NCBI RefSeq assembly: GCF_003814875.1
Contig: NZ_RKQF01000001.1
Location: forward strand, 11,346,001-11,410,000
DNA from: Streptomyces sp. Ag109_O5-1
GTDB taxonomy: Bacteria > Actinomycetota > Actinomycetes > Streptomycetales > Streptomycetaceae
Length of the DNA: 64,000 bases
Reading direction: 5' to 3'
Positions 51,648 to 60,910 of this stretch are shown here, in pieces (the first letter of the stretch is position 1; the number at the start of each line of letters is the position of its first letter). Position numbers and translations under genes: made by a program. The notes beneath the pieces are model-generated. The model saw nothing but the letters and a program-made list of their open reading frames with translations. It made no database searches and was not told the DNA's origin.

Positions 51648-53201
51648 TCAGACCTTCTGTCGGGGGGTGGTGAGCGTGGACTTCCGTCGGCGAGCGGTGT
51701 GTGCGGTGACGCCGCGGGCGGCCCGGACGGCGGTGATCGCGCCCGTCAGGGTGACGTTCGCGGCCATCGCCGTGGGGATCACGCCGTTGCCGGCGAGGTA
51801 CAGGTTGTCGTGGCCCCACACCCTGCCGTCCGGGTCGCACACGCTGGTCCCGTCGTCGGCGGGGCCGGAGCGGACGGTGCCCGTCAGGTGCAGTGACGAG
51901 CCGGGTGGCAGCAGGGCGCTCTCGGTCGCGGGGTCGAAGGAGCCGAACTCCTCGGCCAGCGACCGGACTTCGTCCTGGGCCCGGCGGATCAGCGTCAGGT
52001 CGGCGGCGGAGTGGTTGAACTCGACGCCGATCCGGGGCATCCCGGTGAGATCCGTGTCCGACTCCGAGAACACCAGCCGGTTCTCCGGCCGCGACTCGAC
52101 CGGGACGTACAGCGAGATGCCGACCGAGTGCGCGAGCGGGTGGCCCGCCTCGTCCAGGTACGTGCGGTTCATGATCTGGCCGTGGAACGGCTGCTCGGCG
52201 CCGTTCTGCGGCAGCCACAGGGAGTCCGTGCTGAACTCGCCGGGGCGTGGCAGCGGCAGTGCGTCGAGGCCGATACCGAACCGGTCGAGGTCGAGCAGTG
52301 CGCGGGCGGTGACGAAGGCGTGCTCGTTGAGCCGGCGGCCCAGCGCGTCCGGCCGGATGCCCGAGGCGAAGAGCAGTTGCGGTGTGCGCAGCGCGTCGGC
52401 GCACACCACCACGGCGTCCGCGTCCAGGTCCGACTCGAAACCGTCGGTGACCCGGCGCAGCCGGGCTCCCGCGACCCGGCCGTGCGCCACCCGCAGCCTG
52501 GTGACGAGTGTGCCGGTGACCAGGGTGAAGGCCGGGTCCGTGCTCCTCGCGAGCGGCGGGAAGATCGTTGCCGGGGCGGTGCGCGGCATGGGGCCGGCGG
52601 TCGTCGGCGTGACGGCCATGGGCATCGGCTGCGGACGCCGGTCGGCCGGTCCGATGCCGTCGTAGCGGCGGCGCAGTACGTCGAGGACCAGGTGTCCGAC
52701 CTCGGTCGGACCGATCGCGGCGGGTGCGACCGCGAGGAGCCGGCGGGCGGTGTCGAGGTCCGTCGCCCAGGCGGCCGGGTCGCCGAAGTCGAACACCTCG
52801 TGCCCGGTCGGCCAGGGTGTCGCGGCCGTCCAGTGCACTCCCATGCCGCCCGCGTTCCAGGCGAGCGCCGACTGGGGCATCGCCTCGGCGGCCTCCCCGA
52901 AGGCCAGTGCGTGATACATGCCGGGCGGTAGGGAGGTGAGGTCGCCGGGCACCTCGCGTACCACCTCGGCTCCCGTGTACATGCCCTGGATGCCGGTCGC
53001 GACCTGTTCGTTGTACCGGGCCCACAGGGCGGGGTCGTCGAGGTCGTGCAGGTGTTTGCCGGGTGTGTCGCCGATCGCGGTGCCGGCTTCGACCATCGTG
53101 ACCCGCAGCGCCGGATCGGACTCGCGCAGCAGTCGGGCCACGACGGCGCCCATGATGCCGCTGCCCACGATCAGGACATGGGCGTGGGGGGTGCGGGGCA
53201 C
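51648..53201 (-). CDS. GMC-family FAD oxidoreductase, pyranose-oxidase-like, 517 aa
   Basis: GTG at 53201 follows TTGGAG by 7 bases. The FAD-binding motif VLIVGSGIMGAVVARLL (residues 9-25) is at the N-terminus, and WNAGGMGVHWTAATPW is a second flavin contact. The GMC catalytic pair appears to be His438 (HLTGTVRSG) and Asn482 (AANVTLTG). The length and the HLTGT...NLYLAGNGVIPTAMAANVTLT end resemble bacterial pyranose oxidases and C-glycoside 3-oxidases from actinobacteria. It would oxidise a ring hydroxyl of a free or glycosidic sugar, probably in the cytosol, as no signal peptide is present. Confidence 0.85.
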   Translation of the reverse strand: MPRTPHAHVLIVGSGIMGAVVARLLRESDPALRVTMVEAGTAIGDTPGKHLHDLDDPALWARYNEQVATGIQGMYTGAEVVREVPGDLTSLPPGMYHALAFGEAAEAMPQSALAWNAGGMGVHWTAATPWPTGHEVFDFGDPAAWATDLDTARRLLAVAPAAIGPTEVGHLVLDVLRRRYDGIGPADRRPQPMPMAVTPTTAGPMPRTAPATIFPPLARSTDPAFTLVTGTLVTRLRVAHGRVAGARLRRVTDGFESDLDADAVVVCADALRTPQLLFASGIRPDALGRRLNEHAFVTARALLDLDRFGIGLDALPLPRPGEFSTDSLWLPQNGAEQPFHGQIMNRTYLDEAGHPLAHSVGISLYVPVESRPENRLVFSESDTDLTGMPRIGVEFNHSAADLTLIRRAQDEVRSLAEEFGSFDPATESALLPPGSSLHLTGTVRSGPADDGTSVCDPDGRVWGHDNLYLAGNGVIPTAMAANVTLTGAITAVRAARGVTAHTARRRKSTLTTPRQKV

Positions 53202-53238
53202 AGAAGACTCCAAAGGATCGATGAGATGAGGTAGCGGA

Positions 53239-54378
53239 TCAGAGGCTCGGTACGAGCGGTCCGAACAACTCGGTGTCCATGCGGTCGAGTGCCAGCTTGA
53301 CGGCACCGACCAGGGCGGCGTCGCGGCCCAAGGCGGTGGACCGCAGCTCGACCGCGGGGGTCCGGGCGGCGCGCAACGCCTCGCGCACCCGGGGCAGCAG
53401 TACGTCGGCCGCGTCCTCCAGGCCGCCGCCCAGCACGATCAGGGAGGGGGCGACCGTCCAGGACAGGGTGGTGAGGATCGTGGCGATGTGGGCCACGAAT
53501 TCGTCGACCTCGGCGAGCGCGCTCGCCTCGCCCGCCCGGGCGGCCTCGACGCGCTCCAGCGCGACGGCACGGCGGTCCGGCTCCGGTGAGGTGAGCCAGG
53601 CGACCGGCCGGTTCTCGACCGAGTCCGTCCGCATCGGCACCGCCTCGATGATCTCGCCGGCCGCGCCGTCGAGGCCCCGGTGGACCGCTCCCCGGATCAG
53701 GATGCCCAGGCCGGCCCGGTTGCCGAGCATCGCCCAGACGACGTTGTCGTGGTCACCGGCCACGCCGCGCCAACGCTCCCCCAAGGCGCCCAGGTTGGTG
53801 TCGTTGTCCGCGAACCAGGGCACCCGAATCCGCCGTGCGAGTTCCGCGGGCAGATCCACGCCCTCCCACCGGGTCGTGTGGACGAGCCGCCGCACCACTC
53901 CGTCGTCGTCGATCGCGCCGCCGCTCGCGAGCGCACCGGCGCGCAGCCGCTCCGGCGAACCGCCCGCGTCCTCCAGCGCTTCCCGGACCAGCGTCGCCGC
54001 GTCGTCGAGCGAGGACTGCGGGTCCGGGTAGGAGCGCAGCGGTCGGTGGGCGCGCCCGACGATGCGACCGCGCACGTCGGCGACGACCGCGGACACGTTC
54101 TCCGTGGTGATCTGCACGGCCGCCAGCAGGGCGTGCTCGGCCCGCAGTTCATAGCGCCGGGCGGGCCGGCCTGCGCAGCCCCGGGCGGGTACCCGGTCGA
54201 GTTCGGCCACCCAGCCGGCTGTCAGGAGGGAGTCCAGAATCAGCTCTATGGTGCGCCGCGACAGCGTCGTCCGCTCGGAGAGAGAGGTGAGCGTCGTCGG
54301 CCCGGCCGACACCGCCAACGCCCTCAGGATCACCGAGGTGTTGACCCGGCGCACCGCGCTCTGGTTCATCCCCGCCAT
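53239..54378 (-). CDS. ROK-family transcriptional regulator, 379 aa
   Basis: ATG at 54378 follows GGAGG by 7 bases and overlaps the esterase stop (ATGA). Residues about 10-75 are a winged helix (RRVNTSVILRALAVSAG, TLTSLSERTTLSRRTIELILDSLLTAGWV). The ROK fold follows, with a VADVRGRIVG strand, GVDLPAELARRI, ADNDTNLGALGERW and NRAGLGILIRGAVHRGLDGAAGEI. The zinc cysteine motif of glucokinases is not evident, so it is a repressor rather than a kinase. Within the operon it encodes, it probably controls the promoter upstream of 58775. Confidence 0.87.
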   Translation of the reverse strand: MAGMNQSAVRRVNTSVILRALAVSAGPTTLTSLSERTTLSRRTIELILDSLLTAGWVAELDRVPARGCAGRPARRYELRAEHALLAAVQITTENVSAVVADVRGRIVGRAHRPLRSYPDPQSSLDDAATLVREALEDAGGSPERLRAGALASGGAIDDDGVVRRLVHTTRWEGVDLPAELARRIRVPWFADNDTNLGALGERWRGVAGDHDNVVWAMLGNRAGLGILIRGAVHRGLDGAAGEIIEAVPMRTDSVENRPVAWLTSPEPDRRAVALERVEAARAGEASALAEVDEFVAHIATILTTLSWTVAPSLIVLGGGLEDAADVLLPRVREALRAARTPAVELRSTALGRDAALVGAVKLALDRMDTELFGPLVPSL

Positions 54379-55730
54379 CAGCACGCCTCCGCCGCCGCCG
54401 GGACCACGGGGTCGTACCCGCCCGTGACGTCGGCGGTGGGCGCGGCGCCGGGACGGCCGTACTCGCGTGCCGTATCTCCCAGCTCGCCGGTCGCCGGCGC
54501 CCAGGACGGCCGCCGTCCGTGTACGAACCCGATGAGATCCGCGTGCATCCGCGCGGCCAGCTTCTGGGGTGGACGCGGGCCGAGGGCCGCCCGGACGCCC
54601 GGTGCGTCGAGTACGTCGTAGAAGAACGGGATGTCGACGCAGTGCGTGGCGCCACCGGTGGTGGGGGAGGGCCACTCGAAGGAGTACAGCCAGGTGCCGG
54701 CGATGGCCTTCCTGCGGAGGCGTGCGATGCGCGGGCAGGCGGCGCGGAAGAGGGTGTCGGTGATCCGGGTGCCGGCCGCGCGGGCGAACCGTGCTGCGAC
54801 GTCCGCTGCCGCGTCCGCTTCCACACCGCCGTCGAACTCGTCGCCGGTCGCCCCGAGCAGCAGCGGCACGTCCAGCCCGTGCTCGGCGAGTCCTTCGGCG
54901 AAGGATACCGGGAGAATGTCATCGCCCGTGACCGGTCCGAGCACCAGCACCTCTTCGCCTCTCAAATCTCCTACACCCTTCTGCAGTTGGGCCACGCTGA
55001 CGCTGCTGAATCCCTCCCGTGTCGGCGGTACGCCGAGCCGGTCCCCGAGTCGTTCCAGGAAGCCGTGGGCGGTGTCCCGTGCCACCTCGAAGAGGCCGCC
55101 GGAGATGCTCACCGCCTGCTGGAAGCGGCCCCGGGCGGCCGGTGAGGACAGGAGTGCCAGCACCACGGCGCCTCCGGCCGACTGCCCGGCGAGGGTGACC
55201 CGGTGGGGATCACCGCCGAACGCCGTGATGTTCTCGCGTACCCAGTCGAGAGCGAGCAGCGTGTCGCGGAGCCCGAGATTGGCCGGTACGCCGTCCAGGG
55301 GCGCGAATCCGTCCACGCCCAGCCGGTAGCCGACCGTCACGGTGACGACCCCGTCGCGGGCGAAGGAGCGCCCGTCGTACCAGGGGCTCGCCGGACTCCC
55401 CGCGAGGAAGCCGCCGCCGTGGATCCACACCAGGACCGGGCAGTGCTCGGCGTCGGCCGGGGCGACGACGCTCAGGTTGAGGACGGTGTCGCCTGGTATG
55501 GACGGCTCCGGGATCGTGGTCGTCGCCGACAGCGGCACCGCCTGCGCGGTCGCGCCGTGCCGGGAGGCGTCGTACGGCTCGGTGAACCGACGACGTGGGA
55601 CCGGCGCAGCGAACCGCCGGGCGTCAATGGGCGCTTCGGCGTACGGGATGCCGAGGAAACGCCGTATCCGGCCCTCTCGGCGCCCGACGACCGTGCCCGC
55701 CGGGGCCCGCACCGTGTCCGTCGTGATCAC
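54378..55730 (-). CDS. Type B carboxylesterase, 450 aa
   Basis: GTG at 55730 overlaps the permease stop (GTGA). The carboxylesterase family signs are RRFLGIPYAEAP near the N-terminus, the oxyanion hole VWIHGGGFLAGS, and the nucleophile Ser184 in AGQSAGGAVV (Gln replaces the usual Glu of GESAGG). The acidic and histidine residues lie in LLGATGDEFDGG and in the C-terminal HCVDIPFFYDVL region. It is cytosolic and would remove acyl groups from an imported acylated glycoside. It is slightly shorter than typical members (about 490-500). Confidence 0.87.
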   Translation of the reverse strand: MITTDTVRAPAGTVVGRREGRIRRFLGIPYAEAPIDARRFAAPVPRRRFTEPYDASRHGATAQAVPLSATTTIPEPSIPGDTVLNLSVVAPADAEHCPVLVWIHGGGFLAGSPASPWYDGRSFARDGVVTVTVGYRLGVDGFAPLDGVPANLGLRDTLLALDWVRENITAFGGDPHRVTLAGQSAGGAVVLALLSSPAARGRFQQAVSISGGLFEVARDTAHGFLERLGDRLGVPPTREGFSSVSVAQLQKGVGDLRGEEVLVLGPVTGDDILPVSFAEGLAEHGLDVPLLLGATGDEFDGGVEADAAADVAARFARAAGTRITDTLFRAACPRIARLRRKAIAGTWLYSFEWPSPTTGGATHCVDIPFFYDVLDAPGVRAALGPRPPQKLAARMHADLIGFVHGRRPSWAPATGELGDTAREYGRPGAAPTADVTGGYDPVVPAAAEAC

Positions 55731-56611
55731 CGCATCCCCGTTCCCGCGATGCCCTGCACGAAGTACCGCTGGAGGCACAGGAAGAGCACCAGCACCGGCA
55801 GCATCACCACGATCGCGCCGGCGAGCATCAGACCGTAGTCGGTGACGTGCGCGGCGGCCTGGCTGGTGGCGGCGAGACCCACCGGGAGGGTGTAGGTGGA
55901 CATGCTCTGGGCGACGATGAGCGGCCAGATGAAGTTGTTCCACGAGGTGAGGAACGACATGATCGTGATCGTCGCGACCGCGGGGCCGGCCAGCGGCAGG
56001 AAGATCCGGAAGAAGATCCGGAACTCGCCCGCGCCGTCGATCCGGGCGGCTTCCAGTAGTTCGTCGGGGATGGACAGCGCGTACTGGCGCATGATGAACA
56101 CCGACAACGGCAGGGCGAGCGCAGGCAGGGCGATACCGGTGAGGGTGTCCGCGAGGCCCATGTCGACCGTGATCACGAACTGGGTGACGAAGACGGTCGT
56201 GAACGGCACCATCATCGCCCCCATGACCGCGCCGAACGCGAGCCGCTTCCCAGCGAACTCCAGCTTGGCGAGCGCGTATCCGGCGGCCGACGCGGCCACG
56301 ACGTTCCCGACGACCACCATGATCGCCACGACGACGCTGTTCACCAGGAACCGGCCGAAGCCCTGGGTGCGGAACAGCCGGACGAAGTTGTCGAGGGTGA
56401 CATGGTGCGGAAGCCAGGCGCCGGGGTCGGAGCGGATCTCGTCGAGGCTGCGCAACGAGCCGCCGAGCACCCAGACGAACGGCAGCAGCGTGAGCAGCGC
56501 GCACAGCACCAGCGCGCCGTACAGGAGCGGCTGGGCGAAGGACCGTCGGCGTACGACGGCATGGTCGGCGGCGGAGGTTTCGGTGTTCTGGTACACGGCT
56601 ACGGCGGTCAT
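55727..56611 (-). CDS. Sugar ABC transporter permease, MalG/CUT1 type, 294 aa
   Basis: About six membrane helices with the EAA loop LLEAARIDGAGEFRIFFRIFLP (about residue 190) and a C-terminus ending GIAGTGMR, typical of MalG-type permeases. ATG at 56611 overlaps the MalF-type stop. Partner of the next gene; the ATPase (probably the shared MsiK) is not in the window. Confidence 0.93.
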   Translation of the reverse strand: MTAVAVYQNTETSAADHAVVRRRSFAQPLLYGALVLCALLTLLPFVWVLGGSLRSLDEIRSDPGAWLPHHVTLDNFVRLFRTQGFGRFLVNSVVVAIMVVVGNVVAASAAGYALAKLEFAGKRLAFGAVMGAMMVPFTTVFVTQFVITVDMGLADTLTGIALPALALPLSVFIMRQYALSIPDELLEAARIDGAGEFRIFFRIFLPLAGPAVATITIMSFLTSWNNFIWPLIVAQSMSTYTLPVGLAATSQAAAHVTDYGLMLAGAIVVMLPVLVLFLCLQRYFVQGIAGTGMR

Positions 56612-57480
56612 GAGCGGGGCCTCAGCAGTCGGAACTGGACGACACTCACCAGGGCCACCAGGACGAGCATCACGAAGGACGCGGCCGACGACATGCCGAG
56701 CTGGCCCGAGCCGAACTGGTGGTAGGTGTACAGCGCCACCGACTCGGTCGAGCCGAGCGGGCCGCCGTCGGTGAGCAAGTACGGCTCGTCGAAGACTTGC
56801 AGGTAGAAGACGGTCAGCAGGACCGACACCATCAGGGTGGTGGGCATCAGCATGGGCAGGGTGATGTGCCGCAACTGCCGCCACCGGCCCGCTCCGTCGA
56901 GGGCGGCAGCCTCGTAGACGTCTCCCGGGATCGCCTGGAGTCCGGCGAGGAACAGCACCATCGCGGTACCGAAGTTGCGCCAGACGCCGAGCGCGATGAC
57001 CACGGGCATGGCCAGATGAGTGTCGTCCAGCCAGTTCGGACCGGCCAGGCCGACGGCGGACAGGACGCTGTTCACGGTGCCGTTCTCGTTGAAGGCGTAG
57101 CGCCAGATCAGGGCGACCGCGACGACGTTGGTGACGACCGGCGCGAAGAAGACCGTGCGGAAGGTGCCGCGCAGCCGCCGGATGCCGGAGTTCAGCGCCA
57201 GGGCCAGCGCGAACCCGACCGCCATGGTGAGGGGTACACCGACGGCCACGAACACCCCGGTGTTGCCGATGTCCTTCACGAAGCTGTCGTCCTGGAACAG
57301 CCGGACGTAGTTCTCCAGACCGGTGAAGTCCACCGCGAGCGGATGCCGCAGATCAGAGCCGCGCAGGTCGGTGAGGCTGAAGCCGAGCGCGGCGACGGTG
57401 GGCACGGCCGTGTAGAGCAGGAAGACCAGTGTGAACGGGGCGAGGAACAGCCAGGCGACGGCCGTCCGGCGGGTCCTCAC
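56608..57480 (-). CDS. Sugar ABC transporter permease, MalF/CUT1 type, 290 aa
   Basis: Six-helix permease opening RTAVAWLFLAPFTLVFLLY, with the EAA motif VYEAAALDGAGRWRQLRHITLP (about residue 190) and the conserved LLTDGGPLGSTESVALYTY segment. GTG at 57480 overlaps the stop of the solute-binding-protein gene (GTGA), giving equal translation of transporter parts. Confidence 0.93.
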   Translation of the reverse strand: MRTRRTAVAWLFLAPFTLVFLLYTAVPTVAALGFSLTDLRGSDLRHPLAVDFTGLENYVRLFQDDSFVKDIGNTGVFVAVGVPLTMAVGFALALALNSGIRRLRGTFRTVFFAPVVTNVVAVALIWRYAFNENGTVNSVLSAVGLAGPNWLDDTHLAMPVVIALGVWRNFGTAMVLFLAGLQAIPGDVYEAAALDGAGRWRQLRHITLPMLMPTTLMVSVLLTVFYLQVFDEPYLLTDGGPLGSTESVALYTYHQFGSGQLGMSSAASFVMLVLVALVSVVQFRLLRPRS

Positions 57481-58775
57481 TGCGCTCCCGTGCCGAGACT
57501 CTCGGCGTACGCCTGCACGTTCGCCGCCGCCTTCGCCGGGCTCTCGGTGCCCTTGGCCACGGCTTCCATCTCCTTGCCCAGCCGGGTGGCGACCTGCTGC
57601 CAGGTGGACACCTGCGGGAACGCCCGGGTGTTCTTCAGCTGGGTCAGGAAGGCGTCGAGCAGCGGCTGTCCCTTGATCGCCGCATCGTCCCAGGCGGAGA
57701 CGACGGCCGGCAGCGAGCTGTACGCCTTGTACTGTGCGACCTGGGTGCTGGGCTTAGCGAGATGCCGGACGAACTTCCACGACGCGTCGGCGTTGCCGCC
57801 GTCGGCGAGCACGCCCCAGGTGCCGCCCGCGGAGAAGGACACGCTGCCCGACGAGCCCGCCGGCAGCGGCGCGGTGGCGACATGGTCCGCCGTCCAGCCG
57901 GTCTTCTTCGCCGCGGTGTCGAGCTGTCCGACGACCCACGGGCCGGTGATCATCATGGCGGTCCTGCCGGAGACGAAGTACGGCTGTGCGTCCAGGAAGG
58001 TCGGTCCGCTGGTGTCGGCGACCTTGGACGTGAAGAACGACGCGTTGTACTTGAGGGCGTCGGCCATGGCGGGGGTGTCGAGCGTCCACTTCCCGCCGGA
58101 GAGCAGCGAGCCGCCCGCCTGCCAGGCGTACATGGCGACGTCCTGGCCGTTGAAGATGTCCCAGCCGATGTCCGCCCCCAGCCCGTGTGCCGCCCCGGCA
58201 CCTTGGAGCGCCTTGAGGAAGGGCACCATCCCCGCCCAGGTCGTCGGCGCCGTGACGCCCGCCTTCTTGGCCAGGTCGGAGCGGTAGACGAGCGCGTAGG
58301 TGTACGCGTACCAGGGGACCGTGTAGGCGACGTCCTTGACCACACCGGCGTCCCACAGACTGCTGAAGAAGGACTTGGGGTCGACCAGATCGTCCGGCAC
58401 GGCCCGCAGGATCGACGGGTCGAGGAACTGCGCCTGCGACTCCGGGAAGAACTGGGCGACGTCCGGTCCCTTGCCCGCGGCGATCGCCGACTGGAGCTTC
58501 GTGTAGTACTCGGCGTTCGGGATCAGCGTGAACTTCACCGTGAGCTTCGGGTTCGCGGCCTTGAACGGCTTGATCACCTTGTCCAGGACGTCCGCGTCCC
58601 CCTGGGCGGCCCAAACGCTCAGGGTGCCGGTGGCCGGAGAGTCGTCGATGGGAGTGGCGGAGGACTTCGCGGCCGTGGTCGCGTCGCCACGGCCGCAGCC
58701 GGTGAGGGTACCGGCGCCGAGCAGCGCCAGGCCGGCGGTCAGTTTCAGGGCACCGCGTCTGGAGGGGAGGGACAT
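57477..58775 (-). CDS. Sugar-binding lipoprotein of the second ABC transporter, 432 aa
   Basis: ATG at 58775 follows AGGAG by 8 bases. The lipoprotein signal has a twin-arginine-like SRRGALKLTAG and lipobox LTGC (Cys27). The mature protein is a family 1 solute-binding protein (GTLSVWAAQGDADVLDKVIKPF, PDVAQFFPESQAQF, AMMITGPWVVGQLD). First gene of the eight-gene operon. The palindrome at 58867-58878 lies about 90 bases upstream in the promoter region and is a likely ROK or other operator. Confidence 0.92.
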   Translation of the reverse strand: MSLPSRRGALKLTAGLALLGAGTLTGCGRGDATTAAKSSATPIDDSPATGTLSVWAAQGDADVLDKVIKPFKAANPKLTVKFTLIPNAEYYTKLQSAIAAGKGPDVAQFFPESQAQFLDPSILRAVPDDLVDPKSFFSSLWDAGVVKDVAYTVPWYAYTYALVYRSDLAKKAGVTAPTTWAGMVPFLKALQGAGAAHGLGADIGWDIFNGQDVAMYAWQAGGSLLSGGKWTLDTPAMADALKYNASFFTSKVADTSGPTFLDAQPYFVSGRTAMMITGPWVVGQLDTAAKKTGWTADHVATAPLPAGSSGSVSFSAGGTWGVLADGGNADASWKFVRHLAKPSTQVAQYKAYSSLPAVVSAWDDAAIKGQPLLDAFLTQLKNTRAFPQVSTWQQVATRLGKEMEAVAKGTESPAKAAANVQAYAESLGTGAQ

Positions 58776-58866
58776 TTCGGGGGCTCCTGGATTTCGCGGG
58801 AAAGCAGCGTTATCGCTGACTGCGAAGCTACGAACGCCGTGTTGCACGGGCGTGGCCGAGCCATCA

Positions 58867-58878
58867 CGAATAATTTCG
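58867..58878 (-). promoter_or_regulatory. A+T-rich palindrome upstream of the operon
   Basis: CGAATAATTTCG (CGAA-N4-TTCG) sits in a locally A+T-rich promoter-like stretch 92 bases before the start codon at 58775. It is a candidate operator for the ROK regulator encoded in the operon; no footprint-like second site was found. Confidence 0.35.
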
Positions 58879-59084
58879 GAACTTGTAGCGAAATCGGCAG
58901 GGTGCTCGGCAGGGGCGCCCCGTCGGGGAGCCCGCCACCGCGCGTTTGGCGCGGCGCCGGCCCGGATCGAGTAGGAGCCATCCCTTGATCTTCGTAGGGA
59001 GTCCCGGTCTTCGGGCCTGGCGGGAATGCGATCCTCGGCCCGGAGGTGCGAAGCGCCGGAGATCTCTGCGTCTCGGGGTGGCGG

Positions 59085-59513
59085 TCAGGTAGGCCGCTTC
59101 TGGCTCTCGATGTAGTCCTTGACGATGCTCAGGGGAGCGCCGCCGCATGACCCCACGAAGTACGAGGGTGCCCAGAACACCGAGCCCATGCCGATGCGGT
59201 TGATCCGCCCGGTGTATTCGGCGCGCAGGTAGCGGGAGCTGACGCCCTTGAGGGAGTTGACGAGCTTGGACAGGGCGATTTTCGGGGGGTAGTGCACGAG
59301 CAGGTGGACGTGATCGCCTTCGCCGTTGAACTCCCGCAGCTCCGCGCCGAAGCTCTCGCACACGTCCCGCATGATCTCCTCGCAGCGCGTCAGCATGTCG
59401 TCGTTGAAGATCTCACGCCGATATTTGGTGACGAACACCAAGTGGGCGTGGAGGTTGTGGATGACGTGGTTTCCCCGTCTGATGTCGGGATCTGGTTCCC
59501 ATCGTGGTGACAT
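59085..59513 (-). CDS. tnpA: TnpA Y1 (HUH) transposase of IS200/IS605 family, 142 aa
   Basis: The HUH motif is HVHLL (His68, His70) and the catalytic tyrosine is Tyr134 in VKDYIESQ. The NLHAHLVFVTKYR opening and the length of about 140 residues are typical. It performs single-strand cut-and-paste transposition at hairpin ends. No frame damage is visible. Confidence 0.92.
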   Translation of the reverse strand: MSPRWEPDPDIRRGNHVIHNLHAHLVFVTKYRREIFNDDMLTRCEEIMRDVCESFGAELREFNGEGDHVHLLVHYPPKIALSKLVNSLKGVSSRYLRAEYTGRINRIGMGSVFWAPSYFVGSCGGAPLSIVKDYIESQKRPT

Positions 59514-59563
59514 GCGCCAAGTGTATTTGGATCGAGAGGACTTGACCGGAGGGGGTGGGCTGG

Positions 59564-60778
59564 GTGATCCGTGCGTACAAGTTCCTCATGCGGCCCACCG
59601 TCCGCCAGGAGCAGGCGCTTGGCGAGATGCTGCGGGATCACTGTTCCCTCTACAACGGGGCGTTGCAGGAACGCCGCGATGCCTGGCGGCACGTCTCGCA
59701 GACCACCGTCAGGTACGGGATGCAGTCCACGCAGCTCAAGGAGATCCGGGCGTTCGACCCGGAGCGTCAGGGCCGCTGGTCCTTCAGCTCGCAGCAGGCC
59801 ACCTTACGCCGTCTCGACAAGGCGTTCGCCGCGTTCTTCCGGCGGGTCACGTCCGGTGAGACGCCCGGCTATCCGCGCTTTCGTAGCGTGAGCTGGTTCG
59901 ACACGGTGGACTTCCCCAAGGACGGGGACGGCTGCCGGTGGAACTCCACCCCGCACGACCCCGTCACCCGCGTCCGCCTCCAGGGCGTGGGCCACGTCAG
60001 GGTCAACCAGCACCGCCCGGTGGCCGGCCACATCAAGACCGTGTCGGTCAAGCGCGAGGGCCGTAAGTGGTTCGTCGTGCTGACCGCTGAGCAGGACCAG
60101 CCCGAACCGCTGCCCGCGACCAGCTCCGTGGTCGGCATCGACCTGGGCATCGCGAACTTCCTGGCCGATTCGAACGGTGATTTCGTGCCCAGCCCGCGCC
60201 ACGGCCGCCGTGCGGCCGAGAAGCTTGAGGCGGCGCAGCAGGCCCGGTCCCGGTTCCCGCGCCGCAGGGCGAAGGACCGCACCGCCAACCACCAGCGGGC
60301 GGTGGAGAAGGTTGCCCAGCTGCACGGCAAGGTGCGCCGCCAGCGCCTCGACCACGCGCACAAGACCGCGCTCGGCCTGGTCCGCGCACACGATGTCATC
60401 GCGCACGAGGACCTCAAGATCCGCAACATGAGCAGGGCCCCCGCACCGAAGCCCGACCCCGACCAGGCAGGCTTGTTCCTGCCCAACGGGGCCGCGGCGA
60501 AAGCCGGGCTCAACCGTTCTATCAACGATGCCGGTTGGGGGGTGTTCCTGACGATCCTGTACGCCAAGGCTGAAAGCGCCGGACGGGAAGTGATCGCCGT
60601 GGACCCCCGCAACACCTCCCGCACCTGCCCCGAATGCGGGCACACCGCGAAGGAGAACCGGCCCGCACAGGAAAAGTTCCACTGCGTCTCGTGCGGCCAC
60701 ACCGCCCATGCCGACACAGTGGGAGCCATCAATGTTCTACGGGCCGGGCTGGTCCGTCGCGACGCCAACCCGGCGTAA
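59564..60778 (+). CDS. tnpB: TnpB RNA-guided endonuclease, 404 aa
   Basis: GTG at 59564 (IRAYKFLMRPT) fits a GGAGGGGGTGG site better than the upstream in-frame GTG at 59555. The RuvC residues are Asp193 in GIDLGIANFL, Glu282 in AHEDLKIRNM and Asp384 in HADTVGAINVL, where the usual DxNAAxN is changed to DTVGAIN. The zinc ribbon cysteines are 355, 358, 374 and 377. The omega RNA should end in the hairpin at 60786-60805, with its guide taken from bases after about 60813. It shares a 34-bp relic with 38689-38722. Confidence 0.9.
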   Translation: MIRAYKFLMRPTVRQEQALGEMLRDHCSLYNGALQERRDAWRHVSQTTVRYGMQSTQLKEIRAFDPERQGRWSFSSQQATLRRLDKAFAAFFRRVTSGETPGYPRFRSVSWFDTVDFPKDGDGCRWNSTPHDPVTRVRLQGVGHVRVNQHRPVAGHIKTVSVKREGRKWFVVLTAEQDQPEPLPATSSVVGIDLGIANFLADSNGDFVPSPRHGRRAAEKLEAAQQARSRFPRRRAKDRTANHQRAVEKVAQLHGKVRRQRLDHAHKTALGLVRAHDVIAHEDLKIRNMSRAPAPKPDPDQAGLFLPNGAAAKAGLNRSINDAGWGVFLTILYAKAESAGREVIAVDPRNTSRTCPECGHTAKENRPAQEKFHCVSCGHTAHADTVGAINVLRAGLVRRDANPA

Positions 60779-60910
60779 CGAGAAGCCCCCGGCTTCAGCC
60801 GGGGGAGGAGTCACAGCCCTCAGCAAGACGAACGACACAGGCCCGCTCGCAGTCACGACTTTCCCAACGGAGTCGTGAACGCCGAGGCTTTCTGCACGAG
60901 TCCCGGTAAC

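Larger units (their letters stand above)
58985..60813 (+). mobile_element. IS605-type element (tnpA and tnpB divergent)
   Basis: tnpA (minus) and tnpB (plus) diverge from a 50-bp centre, the IS605 order. The right end has the subterminal hairpin CCCCCGGC-TTCA-GCCGGGGG (60786-60805) directly after the tnpB stop, then GGAGGAGTCAC. The left border is placed near 58985 by a G+C-rich imperfect palindrome (about 58998-59025), just after a TTGAT pentanucleotide at 58984-58988; the exact ends are estimates. Confidence 0.7.
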
